Below are positions 1-7,891 of a stretch of 64,000 nucleotides of DNA, one piece after another (the first letter of the stretch is position 1; the number at the start of each line of letters is the position of its first letter). This DNA is from Natrononativus amylolyticus. GTDB lineage: Archaea; Halobacteriota; Halobacteria; Halobacteriales; Natrialbaceae. The stretch spans positions 434,001 to 498,000 of the forward strand of contig NZ_CP101458.1 in the NCBI RefSeq assembly GCF_024362525.1, given 5' to 3'. The notes under the pieces are model-generated. The model did no database searches, was not told the origin of the DNA, and saw only the letters and a program-made list of their open reading frames with translations. The position numbers were made by a program, and so were the translations under genes.

Positions 1-386
1 ATTCGCTCTGCGTGCTCGAGGCGTTTGAGCGGGAGCGCGTGCTCGCGAACGCTCTCGAGGCCGTAGAAGGCGGTTTCGGCCCCGAGACAGATCGCACAGT
101 AGTCGTACTCGAGGTCGCCGGCCGCACAGACGACCCGTCGTCCCTCGCGGTCGATTTCTTCGACGCGTGCCACCCGGAGGTCGGCCCGCTCGAGGAGATC
201 CCGCAGCGGCAGGCTGATCTCCCCGGCGACTGCGGGCCGCCGGATCACCCGGTGGAGTTCGTGCTGGACGAGGTGATTCGGCGACTCGTTGACGAGCGTG
301 ATCTCGACGTCTTCTGGGAGTTCACGCTCGAGCAACCGGGTCAGCGTCAGACCCGCGTAGCCGGCGCCGAGAACCGCGACGTGCAT
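1..386 (-). CDS. NDH-2-like FAD-dependent oxidoreductase (N-terminal part, cut by window edge)
   Basis: Reading the minus strand from the ATG at 386 gives a protein that starts with a classic dinucleotide-binding Rossmann loop (VLGAGYAGL, residues about 5-13). It continues in frame to the window edge with no stop, so only about 128 N-terminal residues are present. The phrases NESPNHLVQHELH and YDYCAICLGAE match the quinone-reducing type II NADH dehydrogenase / sulfide:quinone reductase superfamily. These are membrane-associated FAD proteins that pass electrons from NADH or sulfide to menaquinone. The family is clear, but the donor cannot be decided because the C-terminal half is missing. It points away from the rest of the window, and a gap of about 340 bases separates it from mvaD. 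Confidence 0.8.
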   Translation of the reverse strand, partial: MHVAVLGAGYAGLTLTRLLERELPEDVEITLVNESPNHLVQHELHRVIRRPAVAGEISLPLRDLLERADLRVARVEEIDREGRRVVCAAGDLEYDYCAICLGAETAFYGLESVREHALPLKRLEHAER

Positions 387-722
387 GGGTTGGGGTAGGG
401 ACTCGAGGGATAAAGGTGTAAGCGGCAAACCGACTCGAGCAATTCGTGGCCGAGAGCGCGGTCGCCGCTCCCGCGGCGATTCGCGCGAGCCGGGGAAGGG
501 CAGGCGGCTCACAACTCGCCGCGAACTGACGAGCTGCGCCAGCCGTGAGTCTGTGAGTGAGCGGCTTTTTGGTCGAGATTTTTGCGCGAGTGGTGAGCGG
601 AGCGAACCCGAGCGGAAAAAGGTCGGAGTGAGTGCTTTTGCTCGAGCTTTTGCCGAGTGACGGCAGGCTGTGCGACAGCGTCGCTGTCGTCAGCCTGCCA
701 GAACGCAGAGTAAAAGGTCGTT
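387..722. other. Intergenic region without a gene, repeat-like composition
   Basis: No convincing reading frame lies in these 336 bases. Around 560-660 the sequence is a run of short G/A-rich and T-rich words (tttttgcgcgag, gagcggagcgaac, gagcggaaaaagg) that partly mirror each other. Such text is common in Natrialbales intergenic DNA. It is followed by a strong hairpin at 662-699. The region separates the oppositely facing NDH-2 start and the mvaD stop, so it must hold the NDH-2 promoter and the mvaD terminator. Confidence 0.55.
662..699. terminator. Long GC-rich hairpin downstream of mvaD
   Basis: The arms GGCAGGCTG (662-670) and CAGCCTGCC (691-699) are perfect complements. Inside them CGACAGCG (673-680) and CGCTGTCG (682-689) pair around a single T. 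The stem has 17 pairs, interrupted only by a small internal bulge. It lies 23 bases beyond the mvaD stop, so a transcript-end or REP-like role is plausible. No obvious T-tract follows on the minus strand, so termination is inferred. Confidence 0.55.
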
Positions 723-1709
723 TTAGAACAGGTGGTCGTCCTCGCCCTCGAGGAGCTTCGCCGGGCCGCCGACGCCCCACGTGGTCGTGGAAACGCCGCA
801 GTCCGAAACCGCCTCCTCGACGCGCTCGGCGTGTTCCTCGGTGGTGTTGACGTAGACGCTCGCGCCGGTGTCAGTCGAGAAGTACACCGGAATCCCCTCC
901 TGCTCGCGGAGTTCGCGAACCGTGTTGAAGATCGCCAGGGTGGCGGGCTGCCAGTAGACCCAGCCCTCGGGGCCGGTCATCGTCGTTGCGGCCAGCGAGA
1001 GCGAGTCGTGCTCGGCGAGTTCGAAGGCGCCCTCGAAGTCGTCGTTTCGGAGGTGGTCGCGCATCTCCGCGATCTGGCCGTGGATGTGGGCGTTTCGCGC
1101 CTGGAACATGTGGCTCTCTGCGGCCTCGTCGTGGGCGTCCTCGGTGTTCTTGTGGTAGGGGACGAGTCCGACGACGATCTTGAGCTCCTCGTGGAGGTTC
1201 GTCGGCACCCGGCGGGAGCGACAGTCCTCGTCGTTCAGGCCGGTGTAGAGCTGGGAGAACGCGCCGGTGACGGCTCTGGCGGCGGAGGCGGAGCCCACGC
1301 GGGCGATGGTCGAGATGTCCTGGAGCGAGGCGTCGAGGTCGGCGGCCTCGGCGAGCGCGCGGGCGGCGGCGGCGAAGCCCGACGAGGAGGAGCCCAGGCC
1401 GACGTTCGAGGGGAAGCTGTTCTCGCTCTCGACCCGGACCGGGTAGACGGTGTGGGCGGCGTCGGACATCCCGCGGGCCTTTTCGACCACCGCCTCGAGC
1501 CGATCGAAGGCGCGGCCCTCGAGCTCCTCGCCGTCGACGACGTAGACGTCCTGGTCGTACTCCATCGAGAACTCGACGGTGGTCCGGGTGTGACTCGGCG
1601 CGGTGCAGACGCTGATGCTGTCGTGGTAGGGGAGTCGCTCGATGTCGTCGCGCATCCCGTGGTACTTCACGAGACCCTGAATCGGGTGGGCCATCGCCGT
1701 CGCTTTCAT
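723..1709 (-). CDS. mvaD: Phosphomevalonate decarboxylase (GHMP-family, mevalonate pathway)
   Basis: This 328-residue GHMP-fold protein decarboxylates (5-di)phosphomevalonate to isopentenyl (di)phosphate for archaeal lipid synthesis. The serine-rich nucleotide loop GLGSSSSGFA is at residues 104-113. The late TDTGASVYV segment matches the catalytic-Asp region of mevalonate-diphosphate decarboxylases. Haloarchaeal members are known to act on the monophosphate (Haloferax phosphomevalonate decarboxylase), hence the product name. The ATG at 1709 (MKATAMAHP) is preferred over one 12 codons upstream, because a TTTAAG promoter lies 22-31 nt before it, inside the longer frame. No other mevalonate gene is adjacent. 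A strong hairpin follows the stop. Confidence 0.9.
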   Translation of the reverse strand: MKATAMAHPIQGLVKYHGMRDDIERLPYHDSISVCTAPSHTRTTVEFSMEYDQDVYVVDGEELEGRAFDRLEAVVEKARGMSDAAHTVYPVRVESENSFPSNVGLGSSSSGFAAAARALAEAADLDASLQDISTIARVGSASAARAVTGAFSQLYTGLNDEDCRSRRVPTNLHEELKIVVGLVPYHKNTEDAHDEAAESHMFQARNAHIHGQIAEMRDHLRNDDFEGAFELAEHDSLSLAATTMTGPEGWVYWQPATLAIFNTVRELREQEGIPVYFSTDTGASVYVNTTEEHAERVEEAVSDCGVSTTTWGVGGPAKLLEGEDDHLF

Positions 1710-1730
1710 ACCCCCACAGGTGAGTGACGG

Positions 1731-1740
1731 CCGCTTAAAG
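1731..1740 (-). promoter_or_regulatory. TATA-box of mvaD
   Basis: On the minus strand CTTTAAGCGG lies 22-31 nt before the mvaD ATG at 1709, the usual distance for a leaderless haloarchaeal transcript. Confidence 0.6.
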
Positions 1741-1824
1741 GTCACGGGATGTGAGTCTCGAGCCGGCGGGCGAGACCGCGCGGAACCGAACGCCTGAAAT
1801 GGACACTCTCACAACAGAGTCGCC

Positions 1825-2508
1825 ATGGGAACGCCACGCGAGAGCCGCGCGGAGCAGGCCGAGGAGATCGTCGACCGCCTCGAGGCGGAGTACCCCGACT
1901 CGACGATCTCGCTTCGGTACTCGAACCGACTCGAACTCCTGATCGCCGTCATCCTCTCGGCGCAGTGTACTGACGAGCGAGTGAACACGGAGACGCGCGA
2001 GCTCTTCGCGACCTACGAGACCGCTTCGGACTACGCGAACGCCCCCCAGGAGGAGCTGGCCGAGGCGCTGAGTTCGATCACCTACTACAACAGCAAGGCG
2101 GGCTACATCCGCGAGTCCTGCGAGATCATCGTCGAGGAACACGACGGCGAGGTGCCCGATACGATGGCAGAGCTGACCGAGCTACCGGGGGTCGGCCGAA
2201 AGACCGCGAACGTCGTCCTCCAGCACGGCCACGACGTCGTCGAGGGGATCGTCGTCGACACCCACGTCCAGCGGCTCTCGCGGCGGCTCGGGCTGACCGA
2301 GGAGGAGTACCCGGAGACGATCGAGCAGGAACTGATGGAGCTGGTTCCCGACGGCTACTGGCAGCAGTTCACCCACCTCTGCATCGACCACGGACGGGCG
2401 GTGTGTACGGCCCGGAACCCGGACTGCGGTGACTGCGTGCTCGCGGACATCTGTCCCTCCGAGCGCGGCGACGGCGAGGTCGACCTCGCTTCCGGCGACC
2501 CCTGGTAG
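1825..2508 (+). CDS. nth: Endonuclease III (DNA glycosylase/AP lyase)
   Basis: This 227-residue base-excision-repair enzyme removes oxidised pyrimidines and cleaves AP sites. The helix-hairpin-helix LPGVGRKTANVV carries the catalytic Lys126. VDTHVQRLSRR carries the catalytic Asp145. The C-terminal iron-sulfur loop is complete: Cys194, Cys201, Cys204 and Cys210 with spacing C-x6-C-x2-C-x5-C. Length is normal for the family. The start at 1825 (MGTPRESRAEQAEEIVDRL) aligns with other archaeal Nth proteins. It is transcribed away from mvaD and followed by a small acidic protein gene. Confidence 0.95.
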   Translation: MGTPRESRAEQAEEIVDRLEAEYPDSTISLRYSNRLELLIAVILSAQCTDERVNTETRELFATYETASDYANAPQEELAEALSSITYYNSKAGYIRESCEIIVEEHDGEVPDTMAELTELPGVGRKTANVVLQHGHDVVEGIVVDTHVQRLSRRLGLTEEEYPETIEQELMELVPDGYWQQFTHLCIDHGRAVCTARNPDCGDCVLADICPSERGDGEVDLASGDPW

Positions 2509-2604
2509 GGATCGGTGTCGTCTTGCTGACGGGGACGGCGGTGCGTCGACTGTCGCAAGGCCAAACCCTTTTCTACCCACTGTCGTACCGCCGGGTGAAG
2601 ACCC

Positions 2605-2829
2605 ATGTCCGACGATACAGAACACGGCCGAGACGTCGAACTCGCGAAGGAGGACACCGACGCGGAGGACGACGAGGAACTCACCGAAGAGGAGATGGAG
2701 GCGCGTCGGAAGCGCCAGGAAGAAGAGCGCCGTCAGGATATCGAGCACGAATCCGAGGAGCGAGAGGACGATGCGTTAGAGCACCAGAACCCCGACAACC
2801 ACCGGGACGAGGAGCCGTTCAACAGCTAA
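2605..2829 (+). CDS. Small highly charged protein, 74 aa
   Basis: The protein is very hydrophilic and acidic, rich in Glu, Asp and Arg. Residues about 26-60 form one predicted charged helix (EELTEEEMEARRKRQEEER). It has no cysteine, membrane segment or recognisable motif. Codon use is typical of the neighbours, and a start codon follows a GTGAAG-rich leader. It lies 96 bases after nth. Its stop overlaps by 4 bases the stop of the convergent membrane gene at 2826, which fits a real gene end. Function is unknown. Confidence 0.65.
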   Translation: MSDDTEHGRDVELAKEDTDAEDDEELTEEEMEARRKRQEEERRQDIEHESEEREDDALEHQNPDNHRDEEPFNS

Positions 2830-3308
2830 AGTATCGGATACCGAATGACGTACCTGATCATACCGAGCAGGTACGCGAGCAGCCAGAAGAAGACGTAGCC
2901 GAAGACGCCGACCCGGAGCCGTTTTCGCCACGCGCCGACGTTCTCGTGGAGGTCGTCGAGCGCGACGTCCTGGTCCGGGTCGTGATACAGGTCGTGGGCG
3001 ATTTTCACCTGCAGGATGCGGACGATTCCCGTCAGTCCGACGAGTAACATCGCGTACGCCTGCAGGCCGAAAAAGGCGTGAACCGCCAGGAGGCCGCCGA
3101 TCTGATCCACCGTTCGGGGAATCATCCAGACGACGACGGGGCCGGTCGTCAGCGCCAGTCCGACGGCGATGAACTTGAGGTGGTGAATCAACACCGCCCA
3201 GGTGACGACCTCGGCGTCGATCATGATCCAGGCGCCGTAGAGGTAGAACGGAAAGCTGGCCGTCACGAGGATCGCGACGATCGTTGCGATCGTCAGCTCC
3301 GACACCAT
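2826..3308 (-). CDS. Four-helix membrane protein next to the bc cluster (DUF7321-like)
   Basis: The 160-residue protein has about four hydrophobic spans (residues about 5-25, 36-60, 70-95 and 133-152). The second and third spans contain histidines (LIHHLKF, LAVHAFFGL). A loop HDLYHDPDQD follows the third span. Such histidines can bind heme or copper, but this is only a possibility. It is divergent from the DUF7319-like gene and the respiratory genes that follow, and from memory this gene type recurs near haloarchaeal bc complexes. A role in assembly or electron transfer is inferred from context only. Confidence 0.6.
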   Translation of the reverse strand: MVSELTIATIVAILVTASFPFYLYGAWIMIDAEVVTWAVLIHHLKFIAVGLALTTGPVVVWMIPRTVDQIGGLLAVHAFFGLQAYAMLLVGLTGIVRILQVKIAHDLYHDPDQDVALDDLHENVGAWRKRLRVGVFGYVFFWLLAYLLGMIRYVIRYPIL

Positions 3309-3453
3309 AGACGGAACTCGGGAGGGGTGACGAATAAACGAAGCGAAAGCGAGAGCGACTGCTCGTACGGTCTCGTCCGTCGCTCACCCCGCGACGTGAG
3401 CCGGCGGACGTCAACCGTCACGCTAACGGGGATAGCGACCCAACCCTCGAGTG

Positions 3454-4308
3454 ATGAGTGACGCCTCCGAGGATTCGGGTGGTGACGAACCGGTCGACAC
3501 CGTCGAGGAGAGAGCGGAGGCGACGGGCGACGAGGCCGAACTCGAGGAACTTCGCAGGCGCGTCGAAGAGAAGTACGACTTCGATGACTTCGGTCCGGCC
3601 GACATGGCCGAGATGACCGCCGAGGAGTGGGAGGTCGCCTTCGACGACGAGACCTGGATCACCGGCGAGGAGTTGCTCGAGCGCGTCGAGCGCGAACTCA
3701 AATCCCGGATCGCCGACCGGGACGTCTTCGCCGCCCTCGAGTACGCCGTCGTCGACGGCGAGCGCGTACTGGTCGCGTACTCGGACACCGATTACGCGAT
3801 CGTCTACCCGGGCGGCAGCGTCGAGGGGCGCGGGACGGTCGTCCGCGACGTCAAACCGACGGTCGCGCTGTGTTCGATGGACAGCTACGACGTCGAGCGC
3901 CCACCCGAGGACTGGCAGCTTCCCAGCCCCGGGGAGATCCCCGACTCGGGGAACGAGCTGGGTAACTGGATGCTCCAGTTACTCGCGGCCTCGCAGCTTC
4001 TGCTCGGTCTCGCGGCGATCGCACTCTGGATCGCACAGGACGTCCGCGACCAGCTCGTTCTGGGGGTCGCCGGCATGGGGTTCATCGTGATCGGACTGAT
4101 CCTGTTTACGATGGTCGCGAACGCGCGGCTCTCGGAGAAGTTCCAGGTCAGCGCCTACCGGGAGCGGCTTCGCTCGATCGGCCTCGAGTCGGAGCGGCGG
4201 CCGTCGTTCCTTCCGATCGACGACGAGGATTTCGAGGGAGCGCTCGGAGAGAGCCCTCACAGCGGACCCGTAGAGACCGATCGCGAGGGGCTCGAGGACC
4301 GCGCGTGA
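3454..4308 (+). CDS. Membrane protein upstream of halocyanin (DUF7319-like)
   Basis: The protein has 284 residues. The first about 165 are acidic and soluble, and they are followed by two close membrane spans (LLLGLAAIALWIA and VLGVAGMGFIVIGLILF, about residues 175-215). A cytoplasmic tail contains SYRERL-like basic and acidic stretches. The ATG at 3454 is chosen over a GTG one codon earlier. It lies 73 bases before the halocyanin gene, which has its own promoter. No enzyme motif is visible. The position suggests an accessory role to the menaquinol:halocyanin oxidoreductase. Confidence 0.65.
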   Translation: MSDASEDSGGDEPVDTVEERAEATGDEAELEELRRRVEEKYDFDDFGPADMAEMTAEEWEVAFDDETWITGEELLERVERELKSRIADRDVFAALEYAVVDGERVLVAYSDTDYAIVYPGGSVEGRGTVVRDVKPTVALCSMDSYDVERPPEDWQLPSPGEIPDSGNELGNWMLQLLAASQLLLGLAAIALWIAQDVRDQLVLGVAGMGFIVIGLILFTMVANARLSEKFQVSAYRERLRSIGLESERRPSFLPIDDEDFEGALGESPHSGPVETDREGLEDRA

Positions 4309-4348
4309 GCCCGCCGACCGGGAGACAGGAGGCCGGCAGCATCGGTGG

Positions 4349-4356
4349 GTTTAAGC
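4349..4356 (+). promoter_or_regulatory. TATA-box of the halocyanin/bc operon
   Basis: GGTTTAAGCG (core 4349-4356) is centred about 29 nt before the ATG at 4382. This predicts a leaderless transcript covering the genes to 8477, which are separated by at most about 10 nt or overlap. Confidence 0.6.
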
Positions 4357-4381
4357 GAACCCGTTCCTGAGTTCAGCCTGT

Positions 4382-5044
4382 ATGAACAGGCGGGAGTTTA
4401 TGGTAGCGGCCAGCGGCGTTACCGGTGGAGCCGTAGTCGCGACTGCTGCGACACCCGTCGTCGCACAGGAAGACGAGAACGGCGATGACGACCCCGACGC
4501 CGACGAGGAGAACGGCGACGAGGAGGAGAACGGAGAGGAAGAAAACGGCGAGGAGAACGGCGACGAGGAGGAGAACGGAAACGGGGCCAACGGAAACGGC
4601 GGCGGCACCGAACACATCGAGATCGGCGACAACTACTACGAGCCCGAGTCGGTGACCGTCGAGCCGGGAACGACGGTCGTCTGGGAGTGGGTCGGCGACA
4701 TCGACCACAACATCAACCCCACCTCCCAGCCCGACGACGCCGACTGGGAGGGTCACCCGGACCTCATTTCCGACGGCGAGTACGAGTTCACTTTCGACGT
4801 CGAGGGCGAGTACGCCTACACCTGCGACCCTCACCCTGGTATGGACGGTGTCGTCGAAGTTTCCGACGACGCCGGTGAGGAGGCGGTCGCGGCCGACGTC
4901 GACATCGACGACCTCGGAATCCCGATCCAGAAGCACTTCGTCGGCGTCGCGACGTTCCTCGCGATCTTCGTCTCGATCGTCTTTACGTTTTACCTGCTGA
5001 AGTACGGCGAATCGTCGCACTCGAGCAGCCCAGGGAGGAAATAA
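4382..5044 (+). CDS. Halocyanin-type blue copper protein with C-terminal membrane anchor
   Basis: A twin-arginine signal (NRREFM, then a hydrophobic stretch to about residue 28) exports the protein. Residues about 29-75 are a Glu/Asn/Gly linker made of tandem repeats. The cupredoxin domain follows, with type I copper ligands His109, Cys148, His151 and Met154 (DIDHN and CDPHPGM). A single membrane helix at 186-207 (FVGVATFLAIFVSIVF) anchors the C-terminus, and a short tail ends KYGESSHSSS. It is the first gene of the bc operon and would accept electrons from the Rieske protein at the outer face. Classical halocyanins are lipoproteins at the N-terminus, so the C-terminal anchor is a different topology. 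Confidence 0.92.
   Translation: MNRREFMVAASGVTGGAVVATAATPVVAQEDENGDDDPDADEENGDEEENGEEENGEENGDEEENGNGANGNGGGTEHIEIGDNYYEPESVTVEPGTTVVWEWVGDIDHNINPTSQPDDADWEGHPDLISDGEYEFTFDVEGEYAYTCDPHPGMDGVVEVSDDAGEEAVAADVDIDDLGIPIQKHFVGVATFLAIFVSIVFTFYLLKYGESSHSSSPGRK
4470..4605 (+). repeat. Imperfect in-frame tandem repeat encoding an acidic linker
   Basis: The words GAGGAGAACGG and GACGAGGAG alternate several times, encoding (E/D)2-4-N-G units. This is the spacer between the signal peptide and the copper domain of the halocyanin. Length variation between strains is likely. Confidence 0.75.
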
Positions 5045-5047
5045 CAC

Positions 5048-5452
5048 ATGTCATCGTCAGGAAGCACGTACGGAGACATTCACCGGTACGAACCGCCCCG
5101 CGAGAGCACGGCAGCCGCCATCGCGATCGTCCTGCTGACGTTCGTCCAGATCATCTTCGTCGCCCTGTTCGTCTACGGACTGGCCGACAACTGGGGGATC
5201 GCGGCACTCGACGGCGGCACCGGGAACATGGTTCTCGGATTCCTGCTCTCGGCGATCTTCATCAATCTCGGCTTTATTCTCCTGCTCTACCGCAAGGAAT
5301 TTCTGCCGGACGTGATGATCGTCAAGAAACGTCGGCGCAAGTGGGAGGACCTGTACGTCCGCGAAGAGGACGTCGAGGGAACGACGCTCGCAGCTGAAAC
5401 CGGCGCGTGGGACACGGTCAAACGCGCAATCTACCCATACTACAAACGATAA
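5048..5452 (+). CDS. Two-helix membrane protein of the bc operon (DUF7318-like)
   Basis: The 134-residue protein has two strong membrane spans (about 24-48, TAAAIAIVLLTFVQIIF, and about 60-82, LGFLLSAIFINLGFILLL). A basic segment KKRRRKWEDLYVREED follows on the presumed cytoplasmic side. It starts 3 nt after the halocyanin stop and ends 2 nt before the Rieske ATG. This tight packing and its position between two electron carriers make it a candidate small subunit or assembly factor of the complex. No cofactor ligands are visible. Confidence 0.75.
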   Translation: MSSSGSTYGDIHRYEPPRESTAAAIAIVLLTFVQIIFVALFVYGLADNWGIAALDGGTGNMVLGFLLSAIFINLGFILLLYRKEFLPDVMIVKKRRRKWEDLYVREEDVEGTTLAAETGAWDTVKRAIYPYYKR

Positions 5453-5454
5453 CT

Positions 5455-6318
5455 ATGGCAAACGACGACAACTATCCGGTTGAATCCGACCGCCGCCGCT
5501 TCGTCAAGGGCGTCGTCGGCGGCGCCGCCCTCTCGGGCGCGCTCGCCACCGGCGCCGTCAGCGTCTCGCTGGCGACGAGCCCGGCGGGCGGTGGCGGTGG
5601 TATCATGAACTACCGCGGCGCGACGCGAACGCTTGGCCCGGCGCCCAGAGGGCTTCCCCAGATTCCGCTCGATATCGACGACGAGGGGTACCTCCAGGGA
5701 CTCTGGCCCGAACCGGAGACCGAAGAGCTCGCTGACGGAAGCGAGTACGTCTTCTCTGCGGCCGAGATCGCCGGCGTCGAGTACACCACCGAGTGGTACC
5801 AGTACTGCGGCCTCCAGACGTTCCAGGGGCTCGTCCCCGACGCCGACGGACAGGACGAGTACCTCCGCTACGACGTCGGCGAGTACGAGTGGATGGACGA
5901 GGTCGAAGAGGGCGACATGATCAACGTCGACGACTTCGAGGACTACGAGGAGTGGGGCAACGAGATCGGCGAAGCCGGCGTCGGCAAGCCGGCGACCGGC
6001 ACCTGGCGCTCCCAAGACGTCCCCCCGGAGGAGACGATCCCGATCGTGGTCATCCGGAGCGAACGAATCCGAGAGATCGCCGAGGAGCAGGCCAACGAGG
6101 GCGACGAGTGGCTTCAGGAGACCTGTCCGGAGGGCTTCATCGCCTTCATCAACAAGTGTACTCACTTCTGTTGCGTGCCCGGCTACAAGAACCGTGACGG
6201 CGCCCCCGAGTTCGGCGCCGAGGACAAGATCTACTGCAACTGTCACAACTCGGTCTACGATCCGTTCGACATCGTCGAAGACCAGTTCGTGTCGCTGCCA
6301 CGACCGGAGGACAACTGA
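5455..6318 (+). CDS. petA: Rieske iron-sulfur protein of the menaquinol:halocyanin oxidoreductase
   Basis: The 287-residue protein has an N-terminal twin-arginine anchor (SDRRRFVKGVVGGAALSG). The cluster motifs are CTHFCC at 235-240 and CNCHNSVYD from 261. The 2Fe-2S ligands are Cys235, His237, Cys261 and His264, with the usual disulfide pair Cys240-Cys263. Tyr268 and Ser266 match the residues that raise the potential in high-potential Rieske proteins. The cluster-binding fold carries a long acidic insertion (about 130-190), as usual in haloarchaea. An upstream in-frame start would overlap the preceding gene, so ATG 5455 is used. The stop overlaps the next start (ATGA). Confidence 0.93.
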   Translation: MANDDNYPVESDRRRFVKGVVGGAALSGALATGAVSVSLATSPAGGGGGIMNYRGATRTLGPAPRGLPQIPLDIDDEGYLQGLWPEPETEELADGSEYVFSAAEIAGVEYTTEWYQYCGLQTFQGLVPDADGQDEYLRYDVGEYEWMDEVEEGDMINVDDFEDYEEWGNEIGEAGVGKPATGTWRSQDVPPEETIPIVVIRSERIREIAEEQANEGDEWLQETCPEGFIAFINKCTHFCCVPGYKNRDGAPEFGAEDKIYCNCHNSVYDPFDIVEDQFVSLPRPEDN

Positions 6319-7115
6319 TGAGTATCGAACGCAAGGACGAACACGACCACGGGGCGTGGCTCGCCGAGCGTGATCTCTCGCTCATCGAGAAGACGTACCT
6401 GATGACGCTGATCTGGCTCGACAAGCGGTTCCGGATCGTCGACTACCTCGAGCTGATGGAGGACATGTACTACAAGGTCAACCTCCAGATGCCGAAGAGC
6501 CACACCGAGCAGTACAACCTCGACAACAAGTTCTGGTACTGGTACCCCTTGTACGCGTTAGGATCGTTCTCGGTCATCGCGTATATCGTCGCTGCGGTCA
6601 GCGGTGCGCTGCTCGGCTTCTACTACGCACCCTCTACCGCTGGCGAGGGTGATCCGGAGGCCTACCTCCAGATCGTCGCCATCATGAAGGATCTGAACTT
6701 CGGGTTCATGCTTCGGAGTATCCACCGCTGGTCCGCACAGGTGATGACCGCGGCGGTGTTCCTGCACATGCTTCGCGTCTACTTCACGGGCGCGTACAAG
6801 GAGCCCCGCGAGATCAACTGGCTGATCGGCATCATCCTGCTCAGTCTGACGATGGTGTTCGGCTACACCGGCTACCTGCTGCCGTGGAACCAGCTCGCGT
6901 TCTGGGCCGGCCAGATCGGCGTCGAGATGGCGATCGCGGTGCCGATCGTCGGCGAGTGGACCGCCCAGTTGCTGTTCGGCGGCTTCAGCCTCGGTCAGCC
7001 CACCCTCCAGCGGATGTACATCCTCCACGTGTTCATCCTCCCGTTCGTGGTGACGGCGCTGATCGCGTTACACATCGGTATCGTCTGGATGCAGGGAATC
7101 GCGGAGCCACACTAG
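6318..7115 (+). CDS. petB: Cytochrome b, N-terminal b6-like half
   Basis: The 265-residue membrane protein has about 70 cytoplasmic residues and then four helices. Helix B carries heme ligands with 13 residues between them (IHRWSAQ...FLHML). Helix D carries two with 14 between them (ILHVFI...ALHIGI). A 13/14 spacing is the cytochrome b6 pattern rather than the mitochondrial 13/13. A GYTGYLLPWNQ segment matches the quinol-site cd helix region. It overlaps the Rieske stop by one base and precedes the subunit IV-like gene by 4 nt. Together they form the quinol-oxidising core with two b hemes. Confidence 0.95.
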   Translation: MSIERKDEHDHGAWLAERDLSLIEKTYLMTLIWLDKRFRIVDYLELMEDMYYKVNLQMPKSHTEQYNLDNKFWYWYPLYALGSFSVIAYIVAAVSGALLGFYYAPSTAGEGDPEAYLQIVAIMKDLNFGFMLRSIHRWSAQVMTAAVFLHMLRVYFTGAYKEPREINWLIGIILLSLTMVFGYTGYLLPWNQLAFWAGQIGVEMAIAVPIVGEWTAQLLFGGFSLGQPTLQRMYILHVFILPFVVTALIALHIGIVWMQGIAEPH

Positions 7116-7119
7116 CACA

Positions 7120-7881
7120 ATGAGCGACAACGAAACCGACCCCCAAACCGACGGAAGCGGCCCCGGAATCGTCGCGCCGGACGACGAAGTCCCGACCTGG
7201 CGCGAGCGAAAGGAGCGAACCACGGGCCTCTCGAGGCTCACCTACGAGTACTTCGAGCGCGCCCGGCGGGAGGACCAGAACCTGCGCCAGGAGTCGAGCT
7301 ACGTCGAGCGCGACGTGCTGGGCTTCCCGGCGTGGCCCCACGAGACGATCCGGAACCTCGCGCTCGCGAGTTTCTTCACGGGGATGTTGCTGTTCCTCTC
7401 GGCGATGTTACCGCCTCACCTCGGCGATCCCGCGAACCCGGCGGTGACTCCGTCGGTGATCCTGCCCGACTGGTATCTCTACTGGTCGTTCGGCCTGCTC
7501 CACCTCGATCCGCTCAACCCCGAACTCGCGATCGCCGGCGGCGAGAAGATCATGTCCGACGAGCTGTACGGCGTGCTCGCGAACGTCGCGGTCGTCACCG
7601 CGATCGCGATCGTTCCGTTCCTCAACAAAGGCGGCGCGCGCCGTCCGGTCGAGGAACCGTTCTGGGGCGCCGTCGGCGTCGGCGGCGTCGTCTTCGCGTT
7701 CACCATCAGCATCATCCCGATCCAGGAGATGTTCCCGTTCCCGGTCGACATCACGTTCGACCTGGCGTTCCTGCTGCCGATCATCGGCGCGACGATCGCC
7801 TACGCGGTGTTGAAGACGATGCGCGAGGGGTACATGTACGACCTCAACAAGCGGTACTACCGGCTCAGGCCGCCGCGGTAG
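7120..7881 (+). CDS. petD: Cytochrome b, C-terminal subunit IV-like half
   Basis: The 253-residue protein has a long charged N-terminal tail (about 75 residues) and then about four membrane helices. The Qo-site tetrapeptide is PDWY (residues 116-119, followed by LYWSFGLLHL) instead of PEWY. Further helices are near VVTAIAIVPFL, VGGVVFAFTISIIP and FLLPIIGATIAYAVL. It completes the cytochrome b that is started by the preceding gene, giving a split b6f-like arrangement. The symbol petD is by analogy with subunit IV, since many haloarchaeal annotations just say cytochrome b. Confidence 0.92.
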   Translation: MSDNETDPQTDGSGPGIVAPDDEVPTWRERKERTTGLSRLTYEYFERARREDQNLRQESSYVERDVLGFPAWPHETIRNLALASFFTGMLLFLSAMLPPHLGDPANPAVTPSVILPDWYLYWSFGLLHLDPLNPELAIAGGEKIMSDELYGVLANVAVVTAIAIVPFLNKGGARRPVEEPFWGAVGVGGVVFAFTISIIPIQEMFPFPVDITFDLAFLLPIIGATIAYAVLKTMREGYMYDLNKRYYRLRPPR

Positions 7882-7891
7882 CGGTCGCGTT

